Of a stretch of 64,000 bases of DNA, positions 1-10,600 are shown piece after piece (the stretch's first letter is position 1; each line of letters begins with the position of its first letter). The translations under genes and the position numbers were made by a program. The notes beneath the pieces were generated by a model. The model searched no databases. It was not told the origin of the DNA and worked only from the letters and a program-made list of their open reading frames with translations. The DNA is from Gilliamella apis (lineage in GTDB: Bacteria > Pseudomonadota > Gammaproteobacteria > Enterobacterales > Orbaceae), in assembly GCF_030758615.1 (NCBI RefSeq), contig NZ_CP132381.1, forward strand, positions 124,001-188,000. The letters run 5' to 3'.

Positions 1-849
1 GCCGGTTACCACACTATTGGGGGTTTTATTAACGGGAAAACTTTCTCCTGTCAACATAGATTCATCACAACTTGATGCGCCTTCAATAACAACACCATCA
101 ACAGGAACTCGCTCACCGGGTTTAATCACAACCACATCATCAACCTTAACTTGACTTATCGGTAAACTCACTTCTTGGTCGCCTTGTCGAACTAACGCAA
201 CTTCAGGGCGAAGTGCAGAAAGTGCCTCAATCGCTTGAGTCGTTTGATGTTTGGCTCTTGACTCTAACCATTTACCAATTAAGATTAATGTAATAATAAC
301 AACCGACGACTCAAAATAAAGATGATCATCATTACCGATGATAAGTTGATAAAGCGACAATCCATAAGCAGCACTGGTACCAATAGCAACTAGCAAATCC
401 ATATTTCCTGATAATGCTTTGGCGGCATTAAAACCACTTCGATAAAATTTAGCGCCAAGACCAAATTGCACAATCGAAGCAATCACTAATTGCAACCAAG
501 CGGGCATCATCCAATGAATAGCAAACGGTTCAAGTAACATCGGCAACACAAAAGGAATCGCTAAGATAACAGAGATAATAATCGGCCAAATTGATGCTTG
601 TTTACTCATATCTTGGGCATGAATTTCTGGTTCAGTAATCTTTACGGCGTGGTAACCAGCTTTATCGACTGCTGCCATTAAGGCTTCTAATTGCACATTA
701 GTATTGGTTTCAACTGTTGCCTTTTCGGTCGCAAGGTTAACACTAACATTAATCACGCCATCAATCTTTTTTAATGCTTTTTCAACACGACTAACGCATG
801 ATGCGCAACTCATCTCTTCCACAAAAAAATTATATTCGATGGTTTTCAT
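1..849 (-). CDS. copA: Copper-translocating P-type ATPase (CopA-like), 5' part only
   Basis: The gene runs off the left edge, so only the first 283 residues are visible, read from an ATG at 849 with AAGGGA upstream. Seen: an N-terminal heavy-metal-associated domain with CxxC in MSCASC (residues 15-18), a pair of hydrophobic helices (about 90-140), two more helices (about 145-200), and an actuator-domain TGES near residue 272. The phosphorylation DKTG and the CPC membrane motif lie outside the window. The family (P1B ATPases) pumps Cu(I) or Ag(I) out of the cytoplasm. Only one metal-binding domain is present, whereas E. coli CopA has two. It is divergent from an HxlR-type regulator with unusual cysteine pairs, which may control it. 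Metal specificity is inferred from overall CopA likeness. Confidence 0.9.
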   Translation of the reverse strand, partial: MKTIEYNFFVEEMSCASCVSRVEKALKKIDGVINVSVNLATEKATVETNTNVQLEALMAAVDKAGYHAVKITEPEIHAQDMSKQASIWPIIISVILAIPFVLPMLLEPFAIHWMMPAWLQLVIASIVQFGLGAKFYRSGFNAAKALSGNMDLLVAIGTSAAYGLSLYQLIIGNDDHLYFESSVVIITLILIGKWLESRAKHQTTQAIEALSALRPEVALVRQGDQEVSLPISQVKVDDVVVIKPGERVPVDGVVIEGASSCDESMLTGESFPVNKTPNSVVTG

Positions 850-909
850 TTGATGTTTCCCTTGGTTTTTGATGTGATTTATATAGCTATTTTAATATTA
901 ATTATCCTT

Positions 910-940
910 TTAACAAGAATGCACTTTTTTGATATATACT
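910..940 (+). promoter_or_regulatory. Candidate sigma-70 promoter for the HxlR gene
   Basis: TTAACA at 910-915 and TATATA (933-938, 17-base spacing) or TATACT (935-940, 19-base spacing) lie 30 bases before the GTG start. The 120-base spacer between the two divergent genes is the only place for control of both. Assigned by eye. Confidence 0.35.
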
Positions 941-969
941 ACCTAAAAAGATACCATTGAGATAATAAT

Positions 970-1374
970 GTGAAAAATAATCCGATTAATACCACTTGTT
1001 GTGGAAAAGAACATCAACCTATCACCTGTTGTCCAGTTGATGCTACAATTAATATGATTGGTGGTAAATATAAATCGCTCATTTTATGGAAACTGATGAC
1101 CGAAACCACCTTAAGATTTTCACAATTACAGAAAGAAATTCCAACTGCTACACCTAAAATGCTAACCCAACAGCTACGTGAACTTGAAGCAAATGGCCTA
1201 ATTCATCGACACGTTTATCCCGTTGTACCACCTAAAGTAGAATATTCTTTAACCAACTTTGGCAAAAGTATCAGGCCTGTTCTCGAATCGATGTATATTT
1301 GGGGTAGTGACTATTTAAACAATCAAGGCTTACAAGTTAATTGTTCCATGACAGCAATAACTGATCCACAATAA
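970..1374 (+). CDS. HxlR-family winged-helix transcriptional regulator with paired cysteines
   Basis: This 134-residue protein starts at GTG 970; the overlapping ATG at 968 is out of frame. The body is a typical HxlR/MarR-like winged helix: CPVDATINMIGGKYKSLIL is the family signature (normally CPVE..L..IGGKWK), followed by the recognition region around KMLTQQLRELEANGLI and a wing ending in YSLTNFG. HxlR proteins are dimeric DNA-binding repressors or activators, often responding to reactive or electrophilic compounds through the conserved cysteine. Here there are two CysCys pairs (C10-C11 and C20-C21) with a histidine between them, plus one more cysteine near the C terminus. Divergent from the copper ATPase, it may sense metal or thiol stress and control that pump. 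The family call is firm; the ligand is inference. Confidence 0.85.
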   Translation: MKNNPINTTCCGKEHQPITCCPVDATINMIGGKYKSLILWKLMTETTLRFSQLQKEIPTATPKMLTQQLRELEANGLIHRHVYPVVPPKVEYSLTNFGKSIRPVLESMYIWGSDYLNNQGLQVNCSMTAITDPQ

Positions 1375-1415
1375 CCAATAGCAAATTTATATTTTTGATA
1401 AAAGATATAAAGACA

Positions 1416-1444
1416 AAATGCAGGGATAAGACAGCCCTGCATTT
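1416..1444 (-). terminator. Rho-independent terminator of suhB
   Basis: A 10-bp perfect stem (AAATGCAGGG / CCCTGCATTT) with a 9-base loop. On the minus strand it is followed by a T-rich run, so it best serves suhB. It may also stop the HxlR transcript converging from the left. Confidence 0.75.
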
Positions 1445-1461
1445 AGATAAAGAAAGTAAAA

Positions 1462-2265
1462 TTAATTACGCAAATTTTCTGGCCAATCATTTTGAGTAGA
1501 AACAAGCAGATCTTTAACGATTCTTGGATTGCCTGCAACTATGTTACCAGAAACCATATAATTATTACCGCCAGCAAAATCAGTAACCACGCCACCAGCT
1601 TCACGTAAAATCAGCTCACCAGCAGCAATATCCCATGGTTTTAAGCCGATTTCAAAAAAGCCATCTAAACGCCCTGATGCGACATAAGCTAAATCTAATG
1701 CTGCTGAACCTGTACGACGAAAATCACCACATTTAGTAAATAGCTTTTGCAACACTGCAAAATAACTATCGCTGTGTTGTTTAGCTTTAAAAGGGAAAGC
1801 CATTGCCAAAACACTACCATCTAAGTCTTTAGCATTACTTACGCGGATACGGTAACCATTTAGTTGTGCGCCTTTACCTCGTGCAGCAGTAAAAAGTTCA
1901 TTACTCATTGGATTATACACAACAGCAACTTCAGTTTTACCTTTAACTCGAGCGGCAATCGAAACAGCAAAATGAGGAATATTTTTAATAAAATTAGTAG
2001 TACCATCAATTGGGTCAATTATCCATTGCGTTTCAGCATCATTACCTTTAGCTAATCCACTTTCTTCAGCAATAATAGTATGATCAGGATACGCTTTCTT
2101 GATCGTTTCGATAATTAAGGCTTCAGCAGCACGATCAGCGTTAGTAGCAAAATCGTTAGCACCTTTAGTGTCAATTTCGATTGAACTTGGATTTTCATAA
2201 GCCTTAATGGCCACATTACCTGCTTTACGAGCAGCACGAATAGCAATATTCAGCATCGGATGCAT
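1462..2265 (-). CDS. suhB: Inositol-1-monophosphatase SuhB
   Basis: 267 residues, the same length as E. coli SuhB. Seen: the metal-binding and catalytic motifs EES (about residue 67), DPIDGTTNF (about 84-92) and WDIAAG (about 212) of the lithium-sensitive inositol monophosphatase family, plus GSAALDLAYVASGR. The enzyme hydrolyses inositol phosphates using Mg2+. In E. coli SuhB also joins the Nus complex in antitermination of rRNA operons, and that role is probably the conserved one here. It is a single gene followed by its own terminator. ATG 2265 opens the conserved MHPMLNIA N terminus. Confidence 0.96.
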   Translation of the reverse strand: MHPMLNIAIRAARKAGNVAIKAYENPSSIEIDTKGANDFATNADRAAEALIIETIKKAYPDHTIIAEESGLAKGNDAETQWIIDPIDGTTNFIKNIPHFAVSIAARVKGKTEVAVVYNPMSNELFTAARGKGAQLNGYRIRVSNAKDLDGSVLAMAFPFKAKQHSDSYFAVLQKLFTKCGDFRRTGSAALDLAYVASGRLDGFFEIGLKPWDIAAGELILREAGGVVTDFAGGNNYMVSGNIVAGNPRIVKDLLVSTQNDWPENLRN

Positions 2266-2699
2266 AATTTTCTTCCAATTGATGATGTTAAAGAACGGGT
2301 TGATTTAGCAACACAGCAAGTATTACTAAAAATTGCCACATAGTATAAAGGTTTTATACTTACTTTGCCAGCCATTGTTAATAGAGGAAAACTTAAAATA
2401 AAAAAATTAGTCGAATCAGCAATATTTATACAAGTAAAAACATAACTAGCAATAATAATTAGCCATATTAATACTAGTCACAATATATTTTTGGTGTTTC
2501 ATCATCAATATATCTTCGTCATTTTACTGTTACTCATCTAACCACTCTGTACTAAAAATAAACATAAAATCAGAGTAATTACTTGATTAATCTAATAAAT
2601 ATATTTAAAGATTTAAGCAAAATCCCCCAAAACATTTATTACTGATGTTTATAAAAAAAGGAGCGGTTAATCGAATAAGTAATTGAAATAAACAATACG

Positions 2700-2720
2700 A
2701 ATGATATTGAATATATCATT
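2700..2720. promoter_or_regulatory. Perfect inverted repeat upstream of tpsB
   Basis: AATGATAT, TGAAT, ATATCATT: 8-base arms that match exactly, 16 bases before an FNR-like site and about 110 bases before tpsB. It looks like a regulator operator. It loosely recalls Fur-type sequence, but the 7-1-7 Fur spacing does not fit. Confidence 0.4.
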
Positions 2721-2735
2721 AAAAGATATTATAAA

Positions 2736-2749
2736 TTGATATATATCAG
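2736..2749 (+). promoter_or_regulatory. FNR-like site upstream of tpsB
   Basis: TTGAT-ATAT-ATCAG matches 9 of 10 defined bases of the FNR consensus TTGAT-N4-ATCAA. A weak -10 (TATTTT, 2771-2776) lies where a class II FNR promoter would need it. In DNA this AT-rich a chance match is possible, so this is a candidate only. Confidence 0.4.
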
Positions 2750-2830
2750 TTTTACGCGTGGATCTTCCTGTATTTTGTTGTTAGCATGGTTTTTATGTCT
2801 ATTTTTATGTGATGTTATGTTGTAATTAAT

Positions 2831-4536
2831 ATGATAAATTTATCGATTAAAAAACATTTATTTGCCTGGGGTGCCATTATCATACCCTCGTTTGTTGCGT
2901 TAGCTGAACCACCGCCAAAAACGCAACAACTGAGTGATCAGCAACTGATCCGCCAACAAGAGCGTGATAGAGCCCTTCAAGATACATTAACGCCTTCGGC
3001 ACCTGACATCCATTTATTACCACCAACTCATGAAACAAGTGACATCCATTTTCCAACAGAGTCATTTTGTTTCAATATTCATCAGGTGCAATTATTAGAA
3101 CGAGATAAATTACCTTGGTTTATTCCTATCAATAAACTGGCTCGTCAAGCCGAGCACCGTTGTTTAGGTGTAGAAGGTGTCAATTTATTGATGACCAAAA
3201 TACAAGACCGCTTAATTAGCTATGGATATATCACCACTCGCGTGGTGGCGCCTGAGCAAGATTTAACGTCAGGCACATTAAAACTATTATTAGTGGAAGG
3301 AAAAGTACGAAAACTCTACTACAGTGATGATAGTGATAAATATGCTCAATTGTATAGCGCAATGCCAGTAAGAGAAAATCAACCTCTTAACTTACGTGAT
3401 ATCGAACAAGGTCTGGAAAACCTACAGCGGTTACCGACAGTTTCCAGTCAAATGAAACTGGTACCGGGCGATAAGCAGGGGAAAGTGATGTGGTTATCAC
3501 GCGAGAGCAAAGCAAAATGTGGCGATTAGGGTTATCGGTTGATGATTCGGGAACAAAAGCGACTGGCCGAGACCAAGCTGGTGCGACTTTATATTTAGAC
3601 AATCTATTATCCTTAAGCGATGCGTTTTATGTCTCCGGTGGTCATGATATTAATGGTAAAGGAAAATATGGCTCACGTAACTTCCTTTTATCTTATTCTA
3701 TCCCTTATGGCTATTGGTTACTGAGCGCATCATTATCCGGCAATAAATACCATCAAACGATAGCCGGTCAAAATGAGAATTTTGAGTATAGTGGTCGCAG
3801 CCGCAATGCTAATGTACAAATCAGCCGAGTAATTCATCGTAATGAATCACAAAAAACAACCTTAAGTTATGGCATAACCCTTCGTGAATCCCATAACTAT
3901 ATTAATGACACTGAAATAGAGAACGAACAACGTAAAACTACGCATTGGCAATTAGGGTTACAACATCGACATTATATTGACGATATGACTTTAGATGTGG
4001 GTGTTAGCTATCAAAAAGGGGTTCGTTGGTTTAACGCCAAAAAAGCCCCCGAAGAAGACAATCCTGAAGATACCAGCAGTGCATTGTCAAATATTTTTCT
4101 GGTTAATTTCTCCGCCAATGTGCCATTTAAAGTGAAAGAGCAGTCGTTTCGCTATCGTTTAGACTATCAAGGCCAATATACCCGTGGCGATGACTTAACT
4201 TCACCAGACCAATTTTCAATTGGTGGCCGTTGGTCTGTACGTGGTTTTGATGGGGAATTAACATTAAAAGCAGACCGTGGATGGTACTTGCGTAATGAAC
4301 TTTCCTGGCAAGGGCCATTTAATCATGAACCATATTTAGGTATCGATACGGGTGAAGTGTCGGGTGCTAAAAGTGAGTCCCTACTAGGTCGACACTTAAC
4401 CGGTGGCGTGGTTGGTATTCGTGGAAATAATTATGGTTTTTATTATGATTTCTTTGCCGGTAAACCAATCCGCAAACCCAAAGGTTTTAAAACCAACCCA
4501 TTAACATTGGGCTTTAATGTTAACTGGAACTATTAA
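2831..4536 (+). pseudogene. TpsB/CdiB outer-membrane transporter, interrupted by one frameshift
   Basis: Two frames together make a ShlB/FhaC/CdiB-type transporter. The first (2831-3529) carries a signal peptide (hydrophobic residues about 8-25), a proline-rich linker and the POTRA domains that bind TpsA. The second (beginning at about 3482) carries the 16-strand beta-barrel, from the GLSVDDSGTKATGRDQ segment to the final aromatic strand ending FNVNWNY. Restoring one G in GGGG at 3478-3481 joins the conserved stretch before and after it and gives 568 residues, a normal family length. TpsB proteins export one partner TpsA across the outer membrane; here that is the gene starting 106 bases downstream. 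As written, the barrel is lost. It could be a real inactivation, a slippage switch or a sequencing error. Confidence 0.88.
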
Positions 4537-4642
4537 AATTATTATTTAGTCATACGAAGCAATAAATACAAACAAAAGCAAGTCCTAACGTTGTACCGTA
4601 GTCAATCTAAAACAAGAATAAGCAGTATTAAGTAAGGAATAG

Positions 4643-7600
4643 ATGATGAATAAGAAGTTATATCGAGTTATTTTTAATAAAAAGCGTGGTTTACAAATGG
4701 TGGTAGCGGAAATCGCTAAAACTTCAGGTGGTAAAGAAAAAACAGCTACGGATGAAAAACTACCGGCACTCAAATCACTTTTTTACACACTTAAACCGAT
4801 AACCTTATTCGTATCTCTCTCGTTAGGTTTTGTCACCCTCTGTTCACCTGTTTATGGTGCCAGCGATATTGTTGCCGATAAACAAGCCGCGAAACATCAA
4901 CAACCGCAAGTGATTAATACCGCTAACGGTATTACACAAGTCAATATTCAAACGCCAAACAAAAAAGGGGTTTCTCACAATAAATATCAGCAATTTGATG
5001 TTGCACAGCAAGGGGCGATATTAAACAACAGCAGTAAAATCAGTCAAACTCAAATTGCGGGTCATGTACAAGGTAATGAATTTTTAAAAAACAGTGGACC
5101 GGCTAAAATCATTTTAAATGAGGTCAATTCTCGTAACCCAAGTCAACTTAATGGTGTACTTGAAGTCGCCGGTCAAAAGGCGCAAGTTATCATTGCCAAC
5201 CCCTCAGGCATTACCTGTAATGGTTGTGGCTTTATTAATGCCAGTCGCTCAACGCTCACGACAGGTAAACCTATTCTACAAAATGGTGACTTAACCGGTT
5301 ATCAGGTTGAGCAAGGTAAGATTACGGTCACCGGAAAAGGATTAGATAGTTCAGAGCAAAGCTATACCGATTTAATTTCCCATACAGTATCAGTCAACTC
5401 AGCTATTTGGGCAAATGAGCTTAATGTGGTAACGGGGAAAAATAAGGTTAGCCAAGACAGCCAAACCGTTGAGCCTTTAGATGATACTAATTCAAGTGAA
5501 AGACCTGAGGTATCTATTGATGTCTCGCAATTTGGCGGGATGTATGCTGGCTCAATACGCATGGTGGGCACCGAAAAAGGGGTCGGTGTACATAATGCAG
5601 GTGAATTAGGTGCCAGCATCAACAATATTAGCATTAGTGCCGAGGGTAAAATAACTAACCGCGGAGCGATACAGGCGACAAAAGATATTCAAATCAGTAG
5701 CCGAGATAATATTGATAATCAAAAACAAATTTACAGTAAACAAAATATTAAACTCAATAGTGGTAAAACCATTAATAATGATGGAACGTTAATTGCACAA
5801 AAAGATATAAAACTTAGTGCCAATAACATCCATAGTCAGCAAAAGAGTGCCATCATTGCGGGTATTGATACACAAGGTAAACTGACGCAATCAGGTAATA
5901 TTAACGCCGATGCTAATGTCATTGCCTTAAACGGTCAAAATAAAGCCGGTGACAAATTATCATTAAAGGCCAAGCAAGCCATTAATCTTGATGATAGCCA
6001 AACGTATGCCAATGAGATAAATCTGATTGGTGACCAACTTTCGATTAAATCAGCACATTTACAAACTGAGCAACAACTCAATTTAAATCATACCGTATCA
6101 ATTGATACCTCCAACGCCACATTGCAAACCAAAAAAGGGATTGCCGTATCAACCGAGACATTAACCAATAACAATGGCACATTCATTGCTGACGAAGATG
6201 TTGCAGTGAAGGCAAATCATGTGCAAAGTCAAGCTGCTAACATCTTAACGTATGGCAAATTGACCATTGATGCCGATGATATAGATATGCAAAAAGCCGC
6301 GTTAAGTGCTAAAGATGCTATCACTGTTTCCGCTGGCAACATCAATGCTGATGAGCTTGAAATTATCACTGAACAGGACCTAAAGATTAAGGCACAAAAT
6401 TTATCGGCTAACCAAGCGGATTTACAAGCGAAGAAGTCAATTCATATCAATGCCAATAACCTTTATGCACAATATCTTAAACTACTGACCACTGATGCGT
6501 TATCACTAAAGGCGAATCATTTAGTGTTAAATTATTCACAAATCAGTGCATTAGGTTATCTTGATGTTGCCGCTAAAACACTACAGAATAAACAATCACG
6601 TTGGATTGCTGACAAGGATATCAATGTTAAAGCTGAGGACATTGACAACCAATCAAGTCAATTAAAAGCAACGGGTTCGATTAATTATCTATTTACGCAT
6701 TTAAATAACAACGATACCGTCTTAGTCAGTGGTCAAGATTTAATCTTTACTGGTGATAAATTACAAAATATCAACGCAAAATGGCAAAGTGGTCATAACA
6801 CCACCATCAATATAACAGGTTTATTTGATAATCAATCAAGCCTCATTGTATCAAAAGGTGAATTAGCGATACGGGCGCTAACAATAAATAACAATGATGG
6901 CGATTTAATTTCAGGCAAGTCATTAACTATTAATAGCAAACAATTAGCCAGTGAAAATAGCGTATTACAAGCCGAGCAAGCCCTTAAATTAACGGCCAGT
7001 GAACAGTTTGATGGCCAATCAGCAACGTTATATTCAGACCAGCAAATTGAAATTAATAGTGATAAAATCGATTTAAATCAGGCCTATGTCGGTTCGAAAG
7101 GTGATATTACATTAAAAGGGCAACATCAACAATTAAACGAAAGTGAACTCCTCTCTAATGGCCAAATTGCAATTACTGCTGCCAATATTCATGCGGATGA
7201 TGCCATTATTAAGTCCGCAAAAGATATAATCATTAATGCATTAGCCTTTGTGGCATTTAATCGAGCACAGCTTGTTACCAATCAACAATTAAAGATTAAA
7301 ACCGAGCAAGCCGATACGGCAGAATCAAAGATGTATGCAAAATCGGGTATGCATATAGACGTAACAACACTGAATAACCAACATTCAAATTGGTTAAGTG
7401 AAAGTACTATCTCACTGTTTGCAAATCAGTTTAATAATCAAAAGTCGATCCTTGAAGCCAAACAAAATATTGATATTGATGCTACACAATTTAATAATCA
7501 AGAGACGGTATTATTAACTGATGGTCGTCTGATTATTAATGCAACAGATATTGATAATACCTCAGCGCAGATTCAGACTAAAGACGGCATAACTATTAAT

Positions 7601-10600
7601 GCCAATAATCAATTATTTAATGATAACACCAAACTTATCACTGAAAATGACATTGATATTCATGCTAATGTGATAAGTAATACTCATGCCCAGTTATCCA
7701 GTAATCAATCTATCGCTATCAATGCTCAGCATCTTGATAACCAACATAGTACATTTTTTACTGGTGGTAAAATAAACGTTACAAGTAACATTATTAATAA
7801 TGAAAAGAGTGAAATTAAAGCGAAGCAAGGCATTGATATCCAAACCGATTCATTAGCCAGTGATGAAGCGGATTATCTCACTGAAGGGGATTTCAATCTT
7901 AATAGCCAAGATGCCTCGCTTAATAAAGCAAAAATTGCCAGTAAAGGTAACATGCACATTGTCGGTGAACAAACGTTGTCGATGCAAGAGGCACAGCTAA
8001 CGTCACTAAAAAATATGCAGCTTAATGCCAACACACTTAATAGCTCAGCATCAGACATTTACAGTTTAGGTAATATTGATATTACCGCACAAACCGTAAA
8101 GAATGATAAAGCCTCACTCATCAGTGACCAAGAGCATCACCATACACGCTGACACGATAGATACAACTGAGAGTGAAATAGGCGCAGAGGGGGATATCAA
8201 CGTCAGCGCCATAACACTTAACAATAATAAAGCTAAATGGATAGCTAAAAAAGCCATCAGCATTAATGCGCAGCAGTTAGCCAATACAGCTGCTCAATTA
8301 GCCAGTCATCAATCACTCAATATCCATGCTAAGCAAATTGACAATCAGCATGCCGTGCTTAGTGCAAAAGAAACTATAGCCATTGATGCTGATGATCTAG
8401 ATAACAGCCAAGCAAAATTATTTAGTGACCAATCTGTTATCATAGCGGCAAATCACTTAATTAACCGTGAAGGGGTGATTAAAGCAGCGGATGAAATTAC
8501 GATTAACAGTCAAAACATTGATAATAATCAAGCTATTTTTGTTGCTGAAAAGGATATTCAGATCCATGCCAACACACTGAATAATACCAAAGCAGCACTT
8601 CAATCCCAATCACAAATAGTGTTAAAAGCCGATCAGCTAAATAATGCGTCAGCATTACTGCTCGCGGGTGATAAAGGGCTTAATATCACCAGCCAAAACC
8701 TGAATAATCAGCAAGCGCAGCTTTATTCTAAAGGGGATTTAACAATCGACACCCAGAGCATGGATAATCAACATGCTAAAATGATTGCTGAAAAAGCCTT
8801 GAATATTCATACTGACCAGTTAAACAATCAACATGCCGAATTACAGGCTAAAGGCAATATCACGATTGACGCAACTGAGCAAAATAATCAGCAAGCGACA
8901 ATATTATCGGAAAACGATATCAAACTAAAAGCCACTGAGAGTTTAGATAACCGTGAAGCACAGTTCACCGCAAATGGGTTGATAGATATTCAATCAACCC
9001 ATCATATCGACAATTCACAGGCTAACTTACTCTCTAATAAGGGTATAGTTTTAAAATCAGCAAATGTGATAAATCAATCGGCGACATTAAAAACCAATGG
9101 ACTGATAGATATCAAAGCAAACTCACTTGATAATCAAGCATCTGAATATCAGGCCAATAATATCGTGCTTGAAATTGATGATTTAAACAACCAACAAGCC
9201 AAATTAACCGCCAATCAAAATCTGATAATCAATGCCCAAGACTTTGATAACACGCAAGGGCAATTACTGGCCAATGATATCTATTTAAAAACTAAAGCAT
9301 ATCGTGGTGATGGCACCATGAAAAGCCAAAATAATTTATCACTGGATTTACAAGACAGTTTTATTAATGAAAGTGAATTGTCTGCAAATGGGCATTTAGC
9401 GATTCGCACACAAAAAGATATTGTTAATAAAAATAAAATTACTGCAGGTCAACAAGTTTCCTTAGAAAGCCAGCAGTTAACCAATGAACAACACGCTGAA
9501 ATTAGTGCTGAGTATCTCTCATTAAAACACCAAAACGTGACCAACCATGGCTTAATTGATGCAACAACGGCGGTGATGCGAACCCATCAATTAGATAATT
9601 TAGCCGGTGGCCGAATTTATGCAGATAACTTAGCTATTCATGCCAATATATTAAATAATCTGGCAAACAATAACATGGCTCCGGTCATTGCAGCTCGACA
9701 AAATTTCCATTTAGGTGTGGGTACGTTAAATAACTATGCCCATGCCCAATTACTTAGTTTAGGTAATTTTGTGATTGGCGGTGAACTGGATGAAAACTGG
9801 AGTGTGACTGGCTCTGCCAAGCAAATTAATAACCACTCAGCCACGATTGAAGCACAGGGTGATTTATATATAGCGACTAATGAACTTAATAATATGAATG
9901 ATCATATTGTTACTGAAATGCGCCCAACGGATGAGCCACCTGAAACCGAAACCTACTTCCAAACTTCAAACGGGGATGGTCAAGCTAAATATTCACCTAA
10001 TGAAGTGACATATCGTATCCATAGAAAACGTATGCCCGGTATAGCTTGTCAAAGTGGTGCAAGCCATAAACGATGTTTTTATTGGTGGAATGATATTCCT
10101 GAGCATTTACGGCATTCGGGTAGTTTACAACGAATGAGTGTTCCATCAAAAGGGATTAATGGTGTTGCCGACTCATGGGAATTTAATGTCATTAAACATA
10201 AATACCGTACCGTTATTTTAGAGACAGATCCAAGTAAAATCAGTGCTGCGGGTAATGTGATTATTCACGGACAAACCATTAATAATCAAGACAGTAAAAT
10301 AGTTGCGGGTAACACGGTCAATATTAATGCAACCCAACTTAATAATCATGCTCAAGAAGCAGTCTCTAAATATGTGTATTCAGGAAGTATTTATCTACAT
10401 AAAAGGCATAAGCAGGACAAATATGGCTGTTACTATCAAGGTGAATATAATAAAGCCGATGAAATTTTCGTTGATAATGCATTAAATAAAAATATTGTCG
10501 ACCATCAAATTGTTGAAAAAACATCATTGACTGAGCAACCACGCAGTGAAGTGAATGTTGAAAACAAACATAACCAAGTTGCGGTGGATAAAACCGTCAA

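Larger units (their letters stand above)
2266..2830. other. 565-base AT-rich intergenic region upstream of tpsB and suhB
   Basis: No open frame of note. The part nearest tpsB holds a perfect 21-base inverted repeat and an FNR-like site (separate entries). The part nearest suhB must hold its promoter; TATACT on the minus strand near 2344 is a possible -10. Nothing else is recognisable. Confidence 0.6.

Noticed and set aside
2700..2720. Fur box before tpsB
   Set aside because: The palindrome is perfect, but its 17-base core does not fit the 7-1-7 Fur arrangement, so only a generic operator is listed.
5800..9300. Tandem repeats as a CRISPR or satellite array
   Set aside because: The repeating DN.Q/LNN units are degenerate protein-level beta-helix steps in tpsA, not identical DNA repeats with spacers.
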